Positions 31,960-41,944 of a stretch of 64,000 bases of DNA are shown in pieces. The stretch's first letter is position 1. Every line of letters starts with the position of its first letter. The notes beneath the pieces are model-generated. The model was not told the DNA's origin and did no database searches. It saw nothing but the letters and a program-made list of their open reading frames with translations. The translations under genes were made by a program, and so were the position numbers. Source of the stretch: Gloeomargarita lithophora Alchichica-D10 (GTDB lineage: Bacteria; Cyanobacteriota; Cyanobacteriia; Gloeomargaritales; Gloeomargaritaceae); the NCBI RefSeq assembly GCF_001870225.1, contig NZ_CP017675.1, positions 200,774 to 264,773 on the forward strand. Reading direction: 5' to 3'.

Positions 31960-32423
31960 TCCATCCAATTAATTTAATTGTTCTCAATTTAACTGAAGGC
32001 AACCCCTATTTAATCGCAATTATAGAGAATTACAGCCTTTTTAACGCTGATGGGGTACGGGCAAGGGGCTTAAGCCTCTTGTTTTACAGGTGTTTTAGCA
32101 TTGAGGGCACCTCTATAAATAGGCTACGCCACGCAAGCTATGCAAATTAGCGGTCGCAGGGGGGCACCCCCCGTCCCTGGTTCTCGGTAATATCTGTATT
32201 CCAGCCAGATAACTTTTTGTTGGTTGAAATAAATAGAAGTGTCCTTGAGTCGGTATGTTATCTACTAAAAAAAACGCTGTAATTGCGGATAATTGACTAG
32301 GATTTCATAGTCTATTCCCGTCATCCTGGCTCTGGCAACCCATTTGTTAATCTTTCTGGGATAATCCCTATCCTGGTTCACACTACCCCCCATAATCCAG
32401 GGTAACAGCCGCAAGGAATGATC
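31960..32423. other. Intergenic region between kinase and glgX
   Basis: About 460 bases holding one repeat copy (described separately) and the presumed promoter regions of the divergent kinase and glgX. The stretch 31968-32100 is AT-rich with TTTAATTG repeats near the kinase start. No RNA gene or regulator site is recognised. Confidence 0.5.
32106..32244. repeat. Dispersed element, GGACAC-end type, with 5-bp target duplication
   Basis: Left GGCACCTCTATAAATAGG and right AATAAATAGAAGTGTCC are imperfect inverted repeats. TTGAG directly flanks both sides (32101-32105 and 32245-32249). The core GGTCGCAGGGGGGCACCCCCCGTCCCTGGTTCTCGG is perfect. An extra CTACGCCACGCAAGCTATGCAAATTAGC lies between the left end and the core, as in the 45112 copy in part. 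Confidence 0.82.
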
Positions 32424-34496
32424 ATGCTGGCAACACAACGGGGGCGCAGTTTTCCGCTTGGGGCAACGGTTTCCGCCCAGGGGGTGAATTTTTGCCTATT
32501 CTCCAAACACGCCGAGCGGGTGGAGTTATTGCTCTTTGACCAGGCCGATGACCCCCAACCTACCCATGTCATTTCCTTAACCGCCCCGCTCCATCGCACG
32601 GCCAACTATTGGCATATTTTTGTGATGGGCATTGGGCATGGGCAGGTGTACGCCTACCGGGTATTTGGGCCATTTGCGCCGGAACTCGGCCACCGGTTTG
32701 ATGGCAGTAAAGTCCTGCTTGACCCCTACAGCCGCGCAGTGGTGGGGTGGGAACGCTACGACCGGGGGGCGGCCACCTGTCCGGGGGATAATTGTGCCAC
32801 AGCATTGCGGGGGGTGGTGTTTGACCCCTGTTGCTACGACTGGGAGGGGGATGTGCCCCTGGAGATTCCCTACGCCCGCACGATTATTTATGAAATGCAC
32901 GTCAAAGGCTTTACGGCGCACCCCAACTCCGGGGTCAGCGAGGGCAAACGGGGCACCTATGCGGGGCTGATCGAAAAAATTCCCTACCTAAAATCCTTGG
33001 GCATTACGGCGGTGGAATTGATGCCCATCCATGAATTTGATGAACAGGATGCCCGCCCCGGCTTGGTGAATTATTGGGGCTATAGTACCTTGGCCTTTTT
33101 TACCCCCCACCGGGCCTACAGTTCAGACCAATCGTTGCTAGGGCCAGTGAATGAATTTCGGGATATGGTCAAAGCCCTGCACAAAGCCGGGATTGAAGTG
33201 ATTTTAGATGTGGTTTTTAATCACACCGCCGAGGGTAACCATGAAGGCCCAACCCTATCGTTCCGGGGGATTGAAAACCAAGCCTATTACATTTTGGAGC
33301 AATTTCACCCGGCTTTTTATGCCAACTATAGCGGTTGCGGCAATACGGTCAAGGCCAACCACGAAATTGTCGGGCGGTTGATCCTGGATTCCCTGCGCTA
33401 CTGGGTGGATGTGATGCACGTGGATGGGTTTCGCTTCGATTTGGCCTCGATTTTATCCCGCAGTAAAACCGGCTTTCCCCTGGCGGACCCACCCCTGCCC
33501 TGGCTGATCGAATCCGACCCGGTGCTGGCGGGCACCAAAATCATCGCCGAAGCCTGGGATGCCGCCGGGTTGTACCAGGTGGGTTCGTTTATCGGAGAAC
33601 GGTTTGCCGAGTGGAATGGCCCGTTTCGGGATGACGTGCGTCGCTTCGTCAAGGGCGACCGGGGAATGTTGGGCTGGTTGGCCGCCCGCTTGTTGGGTAG
33701 CCCCGACCTCTACCGTGACCCCCACCAAATCCCCAACCGCACCATCAATTTCATCACCTGCCACGATGGTTTTACGCTCCATGACCTGGTGGCCTACAAC
33801 GACAAACATAACCAGGCCAACGGCGAGGATAGCCGGGACGGATGTAGCCACAATAACAGTTGGAACTGTGGCCAAGAAGGCGCCACCGATGACCCAGAAA
33901 TCGCCGCCCTACGGGTGCAACAAATCAAAAATTTCCTGGTGATTCTCGCCCTCGCCCAGGGTACGCCGATGATCCTGATGGGCGACGAAGTCCAGCGCAC
34001 CCAGGGGGGCAATAACAACGCCTACGGCCAGGACAATGAAATTAGTTGGTTTAATTGGGATTTGGTCACCCAGCACCAGGAAATGCTGCATTTTTGGCAA
34101 AAACTCCTGCACTGGATGCAGTCCCTACGCCTCTTTGAAGAGGAAACCCGCCTCCGAGTAGAAGCCTACCCCGTGACACAACCCGTTCCCTATCCCCACA
34201 TCGTCTGGCATGGCACCGAATTGGGACAGCAGGGCTGGAGCCACGACAGCCACGCCCTCGCCCTGGAGATGGTGATGCCCAAGGCCGGGGAACATTTATA
34301 CATCATTCTCAATAGCTATTGGGAATGCTTACCCTTTACCCTGCCGCCCCACCCCTGGCAAAGGCTTTTGGATACCCATCTGCCGGGGACAATTTGCCCC
34401 ACCGGCCCGCAGATCACGACGGCTCAATACTGGGCGACCCCCCGTTCGAGTGTGATTTTACGGCGGTTTGCACCCAGCGGCGCAGGAGTGGATTAA
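32424..34496 (+). CDS. glgX: Glycogen debranching enzyme, isoamylase-type
   Basis: Cuts alpha-1,6 branches of phosphorylase-limited glycogen. About 690 residues: an N-terminal CBM48 domain (SFPLGATVSAQGVNFCLFS, then VYAYRVFGPF) and a GH13 barrel. Catalytic stretches: VDGFRFDLAS (nucleophile Asp), IIAEAWDAAG (acid Glu) and FITCHDGFTLHDL (transition-state Asp). The WGYSTLAFFTPHRAY region is typical of GlgX/isoamylase. ATG at 32418 is in frame, but AAGGA ends directly before it, so the ATG six bases on has the better ribosome spacing. It works together with the GlgP at 54248. The 3' end overlaps the convergent hydrolase by 83 bases. Confidence 0.95.
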   Translation: MLATQRGRSFPLGATVSAQGVNFCLFSKHAERVELLLFDQADDPQPTHVISLTAPLHRTANYWHIFVMGIGHGQVYAYRVFGPFAPELGHRFDGSKVLLDPYSRAVVGWERYDRGAATCPGDNCATALRGVVFDPCCYDWEGDVPLEIPYARTIIYEMHVKGFTAHPNSGVSEGKRGTYAGLIEKIPYLKSLGITAVELMPIHEFDEQDARPGLVNYWGYSTLAFFTPHRAYSSDQSLLGPVNEFRDMVKALHKAGIEVILDVVFNHTAEGNHEGPTLSFRGIENQAYYILEQFHPAFYANYSGCGNTVKANHEIVGRLILDSLRYWVDVMHVDGFRFDLASILSRSKTGFPLADPPLPWLIESDPVLAGTKIIAEAWDAAGLYQVGSFIGERFAEWNGPFRDDVRRFVKGDRGMLGWLAARLLGSPDLYRDPHQIPNRTINFITCHDGFTLHDLVAYNDKHNQANGEDSRDGCSHNNSWNCGQEGATDDPEIAALRVQQIKNFLVILALAQGTPMILMGDEVQRTQGGNNNAYGQDNEISWFNWDLVTQHQEMLHFWQKLLHWMQSLRLFEEETRLRVEAYPVTQPVPYPHIVWHGTELGQQGWSHDSHALALEMVMPKAGEHLYIILNSYWECLPFTLPPHPWQRLLDTHLPGTICPTGPQITTAQYWATPRSSVILRRFAPSGAGVD

Positions 34497-35322
34497 CCAA
34501 ATCCGGGCGTTCATCGTGGGGACAATGCCCCGCCTCCAACCATTCCACCTGGGCGTGGGGGACAAGGGCATTACATTTTTGCGCCCGTGCCACCGTCATC
34601 CAGGGGTCAGCCGTGCCCCACATTAGTAGCAGCGGCGATGTTAATGCCTGCATCAACTGATCCAAACGGCGACCGGGGGGTGACTTAAACACCGCCCGAA
34701 ATACCCCCAATGCCCCCTTATCCCAGGCGGGTTCATAAATACTTTGGATCAGTTCATCGTCAATATTTGTAGGGTCTTTGTACACCTGTTGTAAAATCCG
34801 CCGAATCACCTGGGGATTCCGCATATAAAGAAATAAACCCGCACTCGCCAGTTCCACCACCCCCGGAATTTGAAAAAGCAACTGCTGTAACGGGTTGGGG
34901 CGGACGCTATCTTCCCCCACCGGCCCAGCGCAGTTTAATAACGCTACCCCCTGCGTCCATTGGGGGCAATCCACCCCAAAACACAGAGCCGCATACCCCC
35001 CCAAAGAATTGCCCACCAGCACCACCGGCTCCCCAATCACCAGGGTCACCAAATCCCGCAGTTGCTCCCGCCAAAGTTCCCCCGTATAAAGCACCGGCGG
35101 TTTCTCCGAGCGGCCAAAGCCCAGCAAATCCACCGCCCACACCCGATGATCCCGCGCCAAATCCGGCAGATTGTACCGCCAATGCGCCGTAGAAGCCCCA
35201 AACCCATGAATCAGCAAAATCGCTGGCCCTGTACTGCCCGCCTGCACCCAATGGGTACGCCACCCCTGCCAGATACGGTGTTGATGGTGAATGTCAACCC
35301 TAGTCGCCGTCATAGGACACAT
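34414..35322 (-). CDS. Alpha/beta-fold hydrolase
   Basis: About 302 residues with the classical alpha/beta-hydrolase motif set: LLIHGFGAS with the oxyanion loop, nucleophile Ser in LVGNSLGG, acid Asp in WGTADPWM, and the base His in LEAGHCPHDERPDLV. It resembles the haloalkane-dehalogenase/epoxide-hydrolase-like group found in cyanobacteria and plastids; the substrate is unknown. GTG at 35346 and ATG at 35313 are other possible starts. The coding end lies inside glgX. Confidence 0.88.
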   Translation of the reverse strand: MCPMTATRVDIHHQHRIWQGWRTHWVQAGSTGPAILLIHGFGASTAHWRYNLPDLARDHRVWAVDLLGFGRSEKPPVLYTGELWREQLRDLVTLVIGEPVVLVGNSLGGYAALCFGVDCPQWTQGVALLNCAGPVGEDSVRPNPLQQLLFQIPGVVELASAGLFLYMRNPQVIRRILQQVYKDPTNIDDELIQSIYEPAWDKGALGVFRAVFKSPPGRRLDQLMQALTSPLLLMWGTADPWMTVARAQKCNALVPHAQVEWLEAGHCPHDERPDLVNPLLRRWVQTAVKSHSNGGSPSIEPS

Positions 35323-35453
35323 CTTTACCGTTTGTTGCACACTCACTCCATTGTAAAGGCAGGGACAGCCGGGTGAGAAAATCCGGGGAATGGCGTTGCG
35401 ACCCAGGCTAAAATGAGGGGCAAAGCCCTACCTATGCGCCTATCCATGTGCCC

Positions 35454-36092
35454 ATGACAGACCCCCGGCCATCGGACGATACCCTCAAACGTTTACACAT
35501 CCTGGTCATTGAAGATAGCCAGGAGCGGCGGGTTTTGGCCTTGGAAGCGGCCACCTATTCCCTGGGGCGGGATTCCACCAGTGCCATTGTCCTCCAGGCG
35601 GATTCCGTTTCCCGCCAGCACGCCCTCCTGCTCCGGGTGCCCGTCCCGGCTTCCCACGAGTACCAGTACCGGATTGTAGATGGCAATGCGGCGGGCAAGG
35701 CCAGCACCAACGGCATCAAAATCAACGGCACCCCGATGTCCCAACACACCCTGGCGGACGGGGACGTGGTGGAATTTGCCGCCGATGCCCAGGCGACCTA
35801 CTACCACCGCACCGTTGTTGACCCGGAGATGCAAGACTACCTCCAAGCCGCCGAATTTCGCAGTATCAAACTGCCGGTAGTCGAAAAATCCCAGACCGTC
35901 TATGCCGAAAGTCCCACCCAACGGCTCATCCCCGAAAATCTCACCCCCGACCGTCCCCGATTGCCCTGGCACTGGATTGGACTGGGAATTACCCTGGGAT
36001 TACTGCTGGTCGGTGGGGTTTGGTGGTTCCGTCAACGCCCTCAGCCCAGTTCCTCTGCCCCACCCGTGTCCCCGATTGCCCGACCCCTGTGA
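35454..36092 (+). CDS. FHA-domain protein with C-terminal membrane anchor
   Basis: About 212 residues. An FHA domain covers roughly 15-110: SLGRDSTSAIVLQ, SVSRQHALLLR and STNGIKING supply the phosphothreonine-binding Arg, Ser, His and Asn. A linker rich in Pro/Arg follows, then a single membrane helix near the C-terminus (WIGLGITLGLLLVGGVWWF) and a short Pro/Ser tail. It may be a docking partner of a Ser/Thr kinase such as the FHA-PAS kinase 3.5 kb upstream, but no direct linkage is shown. GTG two codons upstream is possible. Confidence 0.87.
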   Translation: MTDPRPSDDTLKRLHILVIEDSQERRVLALEAATYSLGRDSTSAIVLQADSVSRQHALLLRVPVPASHEYQYRIVDGNAAGKASTNGIKINGTPMSQHTLADGDVVEFAADAQATYYHRTVVDPEMQDYLQAAEFRSIKLPVVEKSQTVYAESPTQRLIPENLTPDRPRLPWHWIGLGITLGLLLVGGVWWFRQRPQPSSSAPPVSPIARPL

Positions 36093-36273
36093 TCTAACTT
36101 ACACAGAAAAAAACATTTATCCGTTCTAATAAGAAATAGAGAGAAGTCCGCCCCCCAGGGAACTTCCACCTTCCGTAAAATTACTTAAGTGTCTAAACAA
36201 TGTCATACAAAACCTCCGTATTATTACCGATGACCGTTGTTCCGTCCCTATCGCTTCACCGGGAGGTGAACTA

Positions 36274-37527
36274 ATGGCCGCCTATGGGGATATTCTTAGC
36301 AGTCCCGATGAGGAACTGATTTACAACCATATTCACCAGTGGGTACAGCGGGAAGCCCCCACCTCGGTACTGGAGCGGTTCCGGGAATTTTTTACCGAGA
36401 TGAAGTGCGGTAATCCGGCGGTGGTTGCCACCCTAGAGCGGCTGGTTTTGCGCCCGGAGGCCAGCCAGCGGTTCCGGTTTATCCTGAACCGGAGTTGTTA
36501 TATTCTGGTCAACCAATGGCAAAACCAGTCCCAGCACAAGTGGGCGATCAGCCATTTGGTGGATATTTTGGCGACCCCAACGCCTTTGCGGGGGGGGGAT
36601 CGGGGCAAGACGGTCGGTAACCTGCGCCGCTTATTTCAGGCGTTCCAGGGCACGGATTTGTACCTGCGGTTGTGCCAGACGGTCGCCCTGTTGGAGGCCA
36701 CGGATGAACCCGCCGAAGACCAGCCCTTGGCCTGTTTATTACGCCGGTATCCCTATCTTTATGAAGCCCAGTTGGCGGGGGCGGAAGACCGGCAACAATT
36801 CCAAGAGCAGTTGGAGATTGTGCATAATTTGCAAGCCCAGGTACAACAGCAATTTGAGCACCATTTGGGTCGGTATGTGACCTATGAATATCGCCGTTCC
36901 TTGGGTTCAGCCAAAAACCTAGAGCCGGTGAAAAACCCCACCATGCTCGCCAATCAAGAGCTATTTACGGCCTTCAAATTGTTTGGTGCCAAGGTTGACA
37001 ATGGCCTCACCTATCAGGAGCGGGCGGAGCAGTTTTTGCGGGAAAATCCGGAGGGGCAAAATTATGGGCAATACAAGTATAATTTGGCTAATTATTTAAT
37101 TGTTGCCATCCCCGCCAGCAAAGACCGGGATATTTTTGAACACAAATTGCGGCAGTTTATGGATGAATTATTCCCCCAATTTGATACCCAGGGGGTGAAT
37201 GATTTTCTGATGACCCGCACCTGTAGCCGTCTGCTCAATTTCCTGGTGATTGAAAACAAAAAAGATGCCAACCACAAAACCTTTATTGACCTGATTTGCC
37301 AGTTGGGGCCAACCAAGATGGTAGGACTTCTGCTGAAAATCGTCCTGATTTGTAAAAAGGTTAAAGGCTATTTGGAGCGCCTGATTTGTTTGTTGTTCAA
37401 CCACTACGCCGATCAAGCCCAAGGTCAGGTGCGCTGGCTGATTAAAGTGTTAGAAAATGTCAAATTAGCCTTCAGTCTCCACTTCGGGATGGTTGACTTG
37501 CGGTTCATTCGGCAGTTGTTCGCTTAG
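36274..37527 (+). CDS. Conserved-looking hypothetical protein, all-helical
   Basis: 417 residues, mostly helical, with no membrane segment, signal peptide or catalytic motif visible. GGGAGGTG lies 6 bases before the ATG, a very strong ribosome site. The composition and features such as FRFILNRSCYILVNQWQ and LVDILATPTPLRGGD are those of a long cytosolic helical-repeat protein. I believe homologues exist in other cyanobacteria, but I cannot name a family or function. The last 63 bases overlap rsmA on the other strand. Confidence 0.7.
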   Translation: MAAYGDILSSPDEELIYNHIHQWVQREAPTSVLERFREFFTEMKCGNPAVVATLERLVLRPEASQRFRFILNRSCYILVNQWQNQSQHKWAISHLVDILATPTPLRGGDRGKTVGNLRRLFQAFQGTDLYLRLCQTVALLEATDEPAEDQPLACLLRRYPYLYEAQLAGAEDRQQFQEQLEIVHNLQAQVQQQFEHHLGRYVTYEYRRSLGSAKNLEPVKNPTMLANQELFTAFKLFGAKVDNGLTYQERAEQFLRENPEGQNYGQYKYNLANYLIVAIPASKDRDIFEHKLRQFMDELFPQFDTQGVNDFLMTRTCSRLLNFLVIENKKDANHKTFIDLICQLGPTKMVGLLLKIVLICKKVKGYLERLICLLFNHYADQAQGQVRWLIKVLENVKLAFSLHFGMVDLRFIRQLFA

Positions 37528-38349
37528 AGAATCGCTTGAATAATCGCTTAAAGAATTGCATAAACGTACCCAATCCGGGGCACTGATGGCTTCGGCGCGC
37601 ACGGTTTCCGGGTAACCCAACTGCGTCAAAATCGGAGCTAAAATTTCCTGCGCCACCGGCAGATTATTCCGCAACATTTTGCGACGTTGGCTAAAACCCT
37701 GCTGTACCCACTGCTCAAACCGGCGGGGAATTAAGACAACAGGGTCGGGCATCCGGGGGGTGAGACAAATTACCGCCGAATCCACCTGAGGCCGGGGATA
37801 AAAGGCGCTGGCGGGCACATCACACACCCAAGTACAGTGGGCAATATACTGCATTCGTACGGACAATGCCCCGAAGGTTTTGCCACCAGGTTTGGCCGTC
37901 AACCGTTGGGCGACCTCTTTTTGCACCAACAGCACCACCCGCTCGAAGGGCCAAGACCAGGGACGAGCGGGGGAACCCACCAAATAGGCTAACAAAGGGC
38001 TGGTGATGTGATAGGGAATGTTGGCAACAACTTTATTGGGGGGCGGAAAGAGGGAATTTTTGGCTAATTCTGCCCGTAAATCCAAAGTTAAAATATCGCT
38101 TTTGAGCAACCAAAAATGGGGATGATGACCATATTTTTTTTGGAGAAAATCAACCAATTTTTCATCTAATTCTACTGCTAATAAACCCGCCACCTGGGGT
38201 AGTAAATACCGGGTTAGATTACCCGTACCAGGACCAATTTCCAAGACACTATCGGTTGCTTTTAACTCAGCGGCGTTGACAATTTTTTGGAGAATATCCT
38301 CCCGTTTAAGCCAATACTGTGCCAAGGACTTGCGGGGGCGGGGGGTCAT
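37465..38349 (-). CDS. rsmA: 16S rRNA (adenine1518/1519-N6)-dimethyltransferase
   Basis: KsgA/RsmA dimethylates two adjacent adenosines in 16S rRNA helix 45 during 30S maturation. About 294 residues. The S-adenosylmethionine site is LEIGPGTGNLT, with ELDEKL next, and the catalytic NIPYHIT motif is intact. ASAFYPRPQVDSAVI is typical of the family. The ATG at 38349 overlaps the stop of the upstream DUF2079 gene (ATGA), which decides the start over an in-frame ATG 14 codons earlier. The C-terminal 25 residues are Ser/Glu-rich and overlap the convergent hypothetical gene. Confidence 0.93.
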   Translation of the reverse strand: MTPRPRKSLAQYWLKREDILQKIVNAAELKATDSVLEIGPGTGNLTRYLLPQVAGLLAVELDEKLVDFLQKKYGHHPHFWLLKSDILTLDLRAELAKNSLFPPPNKVVANIPYHITSPLLAYLVGSPARPWSWPFERVVLLVQKEVAQRLTAKPGGKTFGALSVRMQYIAHCTWVCDVPASAFYPRPQVDSAVICLTPRMPDPVVLIPRRFEQWVQQGFSQRRKMLRNNLPVAQEILAPILTQLGYPETVRAEAISAPDWVRLCNSLSDYSSDSLSEQLPNEPQVNHPEVETEG

Positions 38350-39956
38350 GGTTGCCACAGAGACCGTAATTCTTGATATAAGCTCTGCCATTTTTGTTGC
38401 AATTCTGGGGATGTTGTGGCACCTTTTCTAAGTAAAATCACTTCATCTTGTAAAGCAATCACCCCGTATTCCCCGGTACTAATACGCTGGTTCAATTCGC
38501 CAATATCCCAGGCGTTTTTCCACGGCAAATTAAATCGTCGCCAGTACCACAAATCCGTAATGATATAGTCAACTGATTGGATTTGATTATTGTCCAGACG
38601 TAGTTGGTACTGGGGGAACCGGACAACGCCCCGGCGACCGGAGAGGGGAGGCACTAGTTGGTTGGTGGCGGCTACGGTAGCTGAGGCGGGAATTTGCGCT
38701 AGAAGTGACCGAATTTCGCCCCGATGCTGCCAGCGTTGTTGCAGGGGAATCCACACCCAAGGCTGGACGGAATCCGGCAGTACCCAGGAAAAGCTATTGT
38801 TAGGATTAGCGAGCATAATGAGTACCACGGAAACCGCCATACACCACCCCCAAAATTTTTGCAATCGCCGCTGAAACCACGCTTGGTGTTGCGCCCACCA
38901 TAAAATTGCACCGTAGAAAATAGCGGGGACAAGATTAATCGCATAGCGTACATTCAACAGCAGGGCAATGTGAGAGTTTTGTAGTATCCTCTGCCCCAGG
39001 GGAAAGGCCACCATTACCCAGGCGGGCCAGGAGAGGGCAGGGAGCAAACCCAAGGGCAACCAATGTCCTAAAATATACAGTACGATTCTCAGGGGTCGGC
39101 GGCCAAGAATCAGTAACAATTGCACCGGGTTAGTGAAAATTCCCTTGAGAATTTCCAGGGTACTGGTGGCCTCGGTTTCATCACCGGTGACCTGACCAAA
39201 ATATCCCGGCAAAAAGCGGCGGCTTAAATCCTCGGAAAAGGCTGGCATCCAAACGTTGGTTACCAATACAACGTAAAGAAAACTGGCACCACAAACCGTC
39301 AAACCCACCCAGGGAAACCGGCGGCTGAGCAACCAATAAACCCCCAGGCCAAACACCACAATTCCCGTATCTTCGCGTATCATTAACGTTAATAAAATCA
39401 GCGGCCAAAAAAGCCACCAACACCGCCGTTCTAAACTTAAAATGGCGGTAAATAAAAACAGGGGTAATTGCACCGCATCATGGAAATTTCCCAAGGCTGG
39501 CCCGATGACTGCCCCCGCCGTGTAGTAACTAGCTGTAACCCACCAACCTAGGGGCGGTTCTAGCCAATGGCGTGCTAAAAAATACAGGACAATTCCCCCG
39601 CTGGTAAGTACTAACGATTGCAGTATAATGAGTGTTACCGGCGAGGGGGCAAGGGCATAAAACGGGAGCCAGAGCATGAGGGCGGGGGTGAAATGCTGAC
39701 CCAGGCGATGGTAAAACACGCTGGGTACATCCCCATCCAAACGCACGGCCACGGATAATCCGGAGGACAGGGAACTTTCAAAAAAACGCCCGTGCAGACT
39801 ATTCCAGTACAGTTGGTTAAAAATCCCCTGGTCATAGGTGGCAAAAAAGGTGCCATAACGTAGCAGTAGGAGACTAAAAATCACCACAAAAAAAACAACT
39901 GCCACCCCATAGGGATAGTCAGGACGGCGTAGGTGATTAACCCATTTTTTAAGCAT
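38346..39956 (-). CDS. DUF2079 multi-pass membrane protein
   Basis: About 536 residues with some ten membrane helices. [15 protein letters not shown] near the N-terminus and [19 protein letters not shown] are the marks of DUF2079, a family related in architecture to GT-C glycosyltransferases. The conserved Asp and His in those two places could be catalytic or lipid-linked-sugar binding. Function is unknown. TTG four codons upstream is possible. Its stop overlaps the rsmA start, so the two are probably co-transcribed. Confidence 0.82.
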   Translation of the reverse strand: MLKKWVNHLRRPDYPYGVAVVFFVVIFSLLLLRYGTFFATYDQGIFNQLYWNSLHGRFFESSLSSGLSVAVRLDGDVPSVFYHRLGQHFTPALMLWLPFYALAPSPVTLIILQSLVLTSGGIVLYFLARHWLEPPLGWWVTASYYTAGAVIGPALGNFHDAVQLPLFLFTAILSLERRCWWLFWPLILLTLMIREDTGIVVFGLGVYWLLSRRFPWVGLTVCGASFLYVVLVTNVWMPAFSEDLSRRFLPGYFGQVTGDETEATSTLEILKGIFTNPVQLLLILGRRPLRIVLYILGHWLPLGLLPALSWPAWVMVAFPLGQRILQNSHIALLLNVRYAINLVPAIFYGAILWWAQHQAWFQRRLQKFWGWCMAVSVVLIMLANPNNSFSWVLPDSVQPWVWIPLQQRWQHRGEIRSLLAQIPASATVAATNQLVPPLSGRRGVVRFPQYQLRLDNNQIQSVDYIITDLWYWRRFNLPWKNAWDIGELNQRISTGEYGVIALQDEVILLRKGATTSPELQQKWQSLYQELRSLWQP

Positions 39957-40073
39957 TGGCTGGATCAATGCAGCGATAAACTAGCCCAACTATTGTACCG
40001 TTGCCATTTCCCACTTTTTTGCGTTTTCATCCGTTACCCTAGGTACAGTAGCATCCAAATAATTTTCGCCACC

Positions 40074-41117
40074 ATGACCGTCTCTCCCCTGCTGGGGCAA
40101 ACTCTGCCCGAACTCACGACCTGGGTGGCGGCGCAGGGACAACCCACCTACCGAGCCAAACAACTACACCAATGGCTGTACCAGCGGGGTGTGCGCCAAT
40201 TTCAGGATATTACCGTATTTCCCAAATCCTGGCGGGAACAGGTGCAACCGGAACTGGGACGCTCTATCATTGCCCAACGGTTGGTTGCCCAGGATGGCAC
40301 GGTGAAGTATTTACTACAACTCCAGGACGGCAATCTGATCGAAACCGTGGGCATTCCCAGTGCTGACCGCTTAACGGTGTGTGTTTCATCCCAGGTGGGT
40401 TGTCCAATGGCCTGTGATTTTTGTGCCACGGGGAAACAGGGATTCACCCGCAATTTGGCCGTCCACGAAATTTTAGACCAGGTGTTGACGGTGCAAACGG
40501 ACATGGCGCGGCGGGTATCCCACCTGGTTTTTATGGGCATGGGAGAGCCTTTGTTAAATTTAGAGCCGGTGATTGCGGCGGTACAGCGGCTGAACCAGGA
40601 CTGTGGCATTTCCCAGCGGGCGATGACCATTTCCACCGTGGGGGTGCCCCACCAAATCGAACGCCTTGCCCAAGCCCAACTCCAGACCACGTTGGCGGTG
40701 AGTTTGCACGCTCCCACCCAGGAGTTGCGCCAGCGGTTGATTCCCAGTGGTCGGCATTATCCCCTAGAGCAGTTATTGCAGGACTGTCGGGATTATGTGG
40801 CACGGACAAAGCGGCGGCTGAGTTTTGAATATACGCTCTTGGCGGGGGTAAATGATACGCCGGAGTTGGCGCACACTTTGGCAAAGCTACTGCGGGGTTG
40901 GCAAAGTCATCTGAATTTGATCCCCTACAATCCGATCCAGGATGCCCCCTACGAACGCCCGCGCACGGAACAAATTCAGGCGTTTCAAAAAATTTGTGAA
41001 TCCTATCATCTTGAGATAACGGTGCGGCGAACCCGCGGCTTATCTGCCCAAGCAGCCTGTGGTCAACTGCGCTCCCTGGCGGCAAAATTGGTATCGTCGC
41101 CCGCACAACAGGATTGA
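40074..41117 (+). CDS. rlmN: Dual-specificity 23S rRNA/tRNA adenine C2-methyltransferase
   Basis: Radical-SAM methylase that modifies A2503 of 23S rRNA and A37 of some tRNAs. The 347 residues contain the cluster motif [11 protein letters not shown] with three Cys, and the C-terminal [15 protein letters not shown] region carries the methylated Cys. The frame is open 47 codons upstream, but [18 protein letters not shown] fits the family. Lone gene, divergent from the DUF2079/rsmA pair. A repeat fragment follows the stop. Confidence 0.94.
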   Translation: MTVSPLLGQTLPELTTWVAAQGQPTYRAKQLHQWLYQRGVRQFQDITVFPKSWREQVQPELGRSIIAQRLVAQDGTVKYLLQLQDGNLIETVGIPSADRLTVCVSSQVGCPMACDFCATGKQGFTRNLAVHEILDQVLTVQTDMARRVSHLVFMGMGEPLLNLEPVIAAVQRLNQDCGISQRAMTISTVGVPHQIERLAQAQLQTTLAVSLHAPTQELRQRLIPSGRHYPLEQLLQDCRDYVARTKRRLSFEYTLLAGVNDTPELAHTLAKLLRGWQSHLNLIPYNPIQDAPYERPRTEQIQAFQKICESYHLEITVRRTRGLSAQAACGQLRSLAAKLVSSPAQQD

Positions 41118-41120
41118 AAA

Positions 41121-41161
41121 GACGGGGGGGGTGCCCCGGCGACCTATTTTTAGAGGTGCCC
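41121..41161. repeat. Fragment of a GGACAC-end element
   Basis: GACGGGGGGGGTGCCCCGGCGACC followed by TATTTTTAGAGGTGCCC: core plus one terminal repeat in reverse orientation. The other half is missing. It follows the rlmN stop within a few bases. Confidence 0.7.
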
Positions 41162-41191
41162 TTATACCCATGCTTTTGATCGGGAATTAAA

Positions 41192-41944
41192 ATGAGTAAA
41201 ATCCTATCCGAGTCAGGCATGAAATTCCTAGTGGTCAAACATGTGGTGGTGGAGGGGTTGGGGGCTTTTGCCCCGTGGTGTGAACAGGCGGGGATTGGCT
41301 TGGATTTTGTGGAATGGGAACGGGGGGATACCCTGCCCGATGCCAAGAATTATCAAGCGGTTTGGGTGATGGGCGGGCCAATGAATGTGGCGGATGAGGC
41401 GGAGTACCCCTGGCTAGTGCAGGAAAAGCACTGGATTCGCCGGGTGGTGCAGGATTTACAAATTCCTTACATGGGGGTGTGTTTGGGGGCACAACTGCTG
41501 GCCTCTGCCCTGGGGGGTGCGGTGGGAGCGATGTCGGCACCGGAGGTGGGTTTGGGGTCGGTTTATCTGACACAACCGGCCAAGGAACATCCCCTATGGC
41601 AAGGATTGCCGGAGCGGTTTCTGGCTCTGCATTGGCATGGGCAGGAGGTGCAAACGTTACCGCCCCAGGGATTGCTGTTGGCTTCCTCGGATCACTGTCG
41701 GGTGCAAGCCTACGCAGTGGGGGCATCCGCCTTTGGGATACAGTTTCACTCGGAGGTGGAAGCCCATACGGTGGCGGATTGGAGCCAATTACCCGCCTAC
41801 CGTTGTGCCTTAGAGCAAGGGTTGGGGGCGACGGCCTGTGAAACGTTGGCGCAGGCGGTGCAGGATGAATTGCCCGCCATGACTCCCATTGCCCGCCGGT
41901 TGTTTGATAATTTTTGTGCGATTGTTCAGGAGCGTTGGGCTTAA
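41192..41944 (+). CDS. Class I glutamine amidotransferase-like protein
   Basis: About 250 residues, cytosolic. The triad is visible: nucleophile Cys in [16 protein letters not shown], and His-x-Glu in [21 protein letters not shown] near the start is typical of free-standing GMP-synthase-like amidotransferases of unknown acceptor. GGGA lies 7 bases before the ATG used; an ATG nine codons in (41219) gives [11 protein letters not shown], also a good family start. The stop overlaps the convergent mtnP stop by four bases. Confidence 0.85.
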   Translation: MSKILSESGMKFLVVKHVVVEGLGAFAPWCEQAGIGLDFVEWERGDTLPDAKNYQAVWVMGGPMNVADEAEYPWLVQEKHWIRRVVQDLQIPYMGVCLGAQLLASALGGAVGAMSAPEVGLGSVYLTQPAKEHPLWQGLPERFLALHWHGQEVQTLPPQGLLLASSDHCRVQAYAVGASAFGIQFHSEVEAHTVADWSQLPAYRCALEQGLGATACETLAQAVQDELPAMTPIARRLFDNFCAIVQERWA

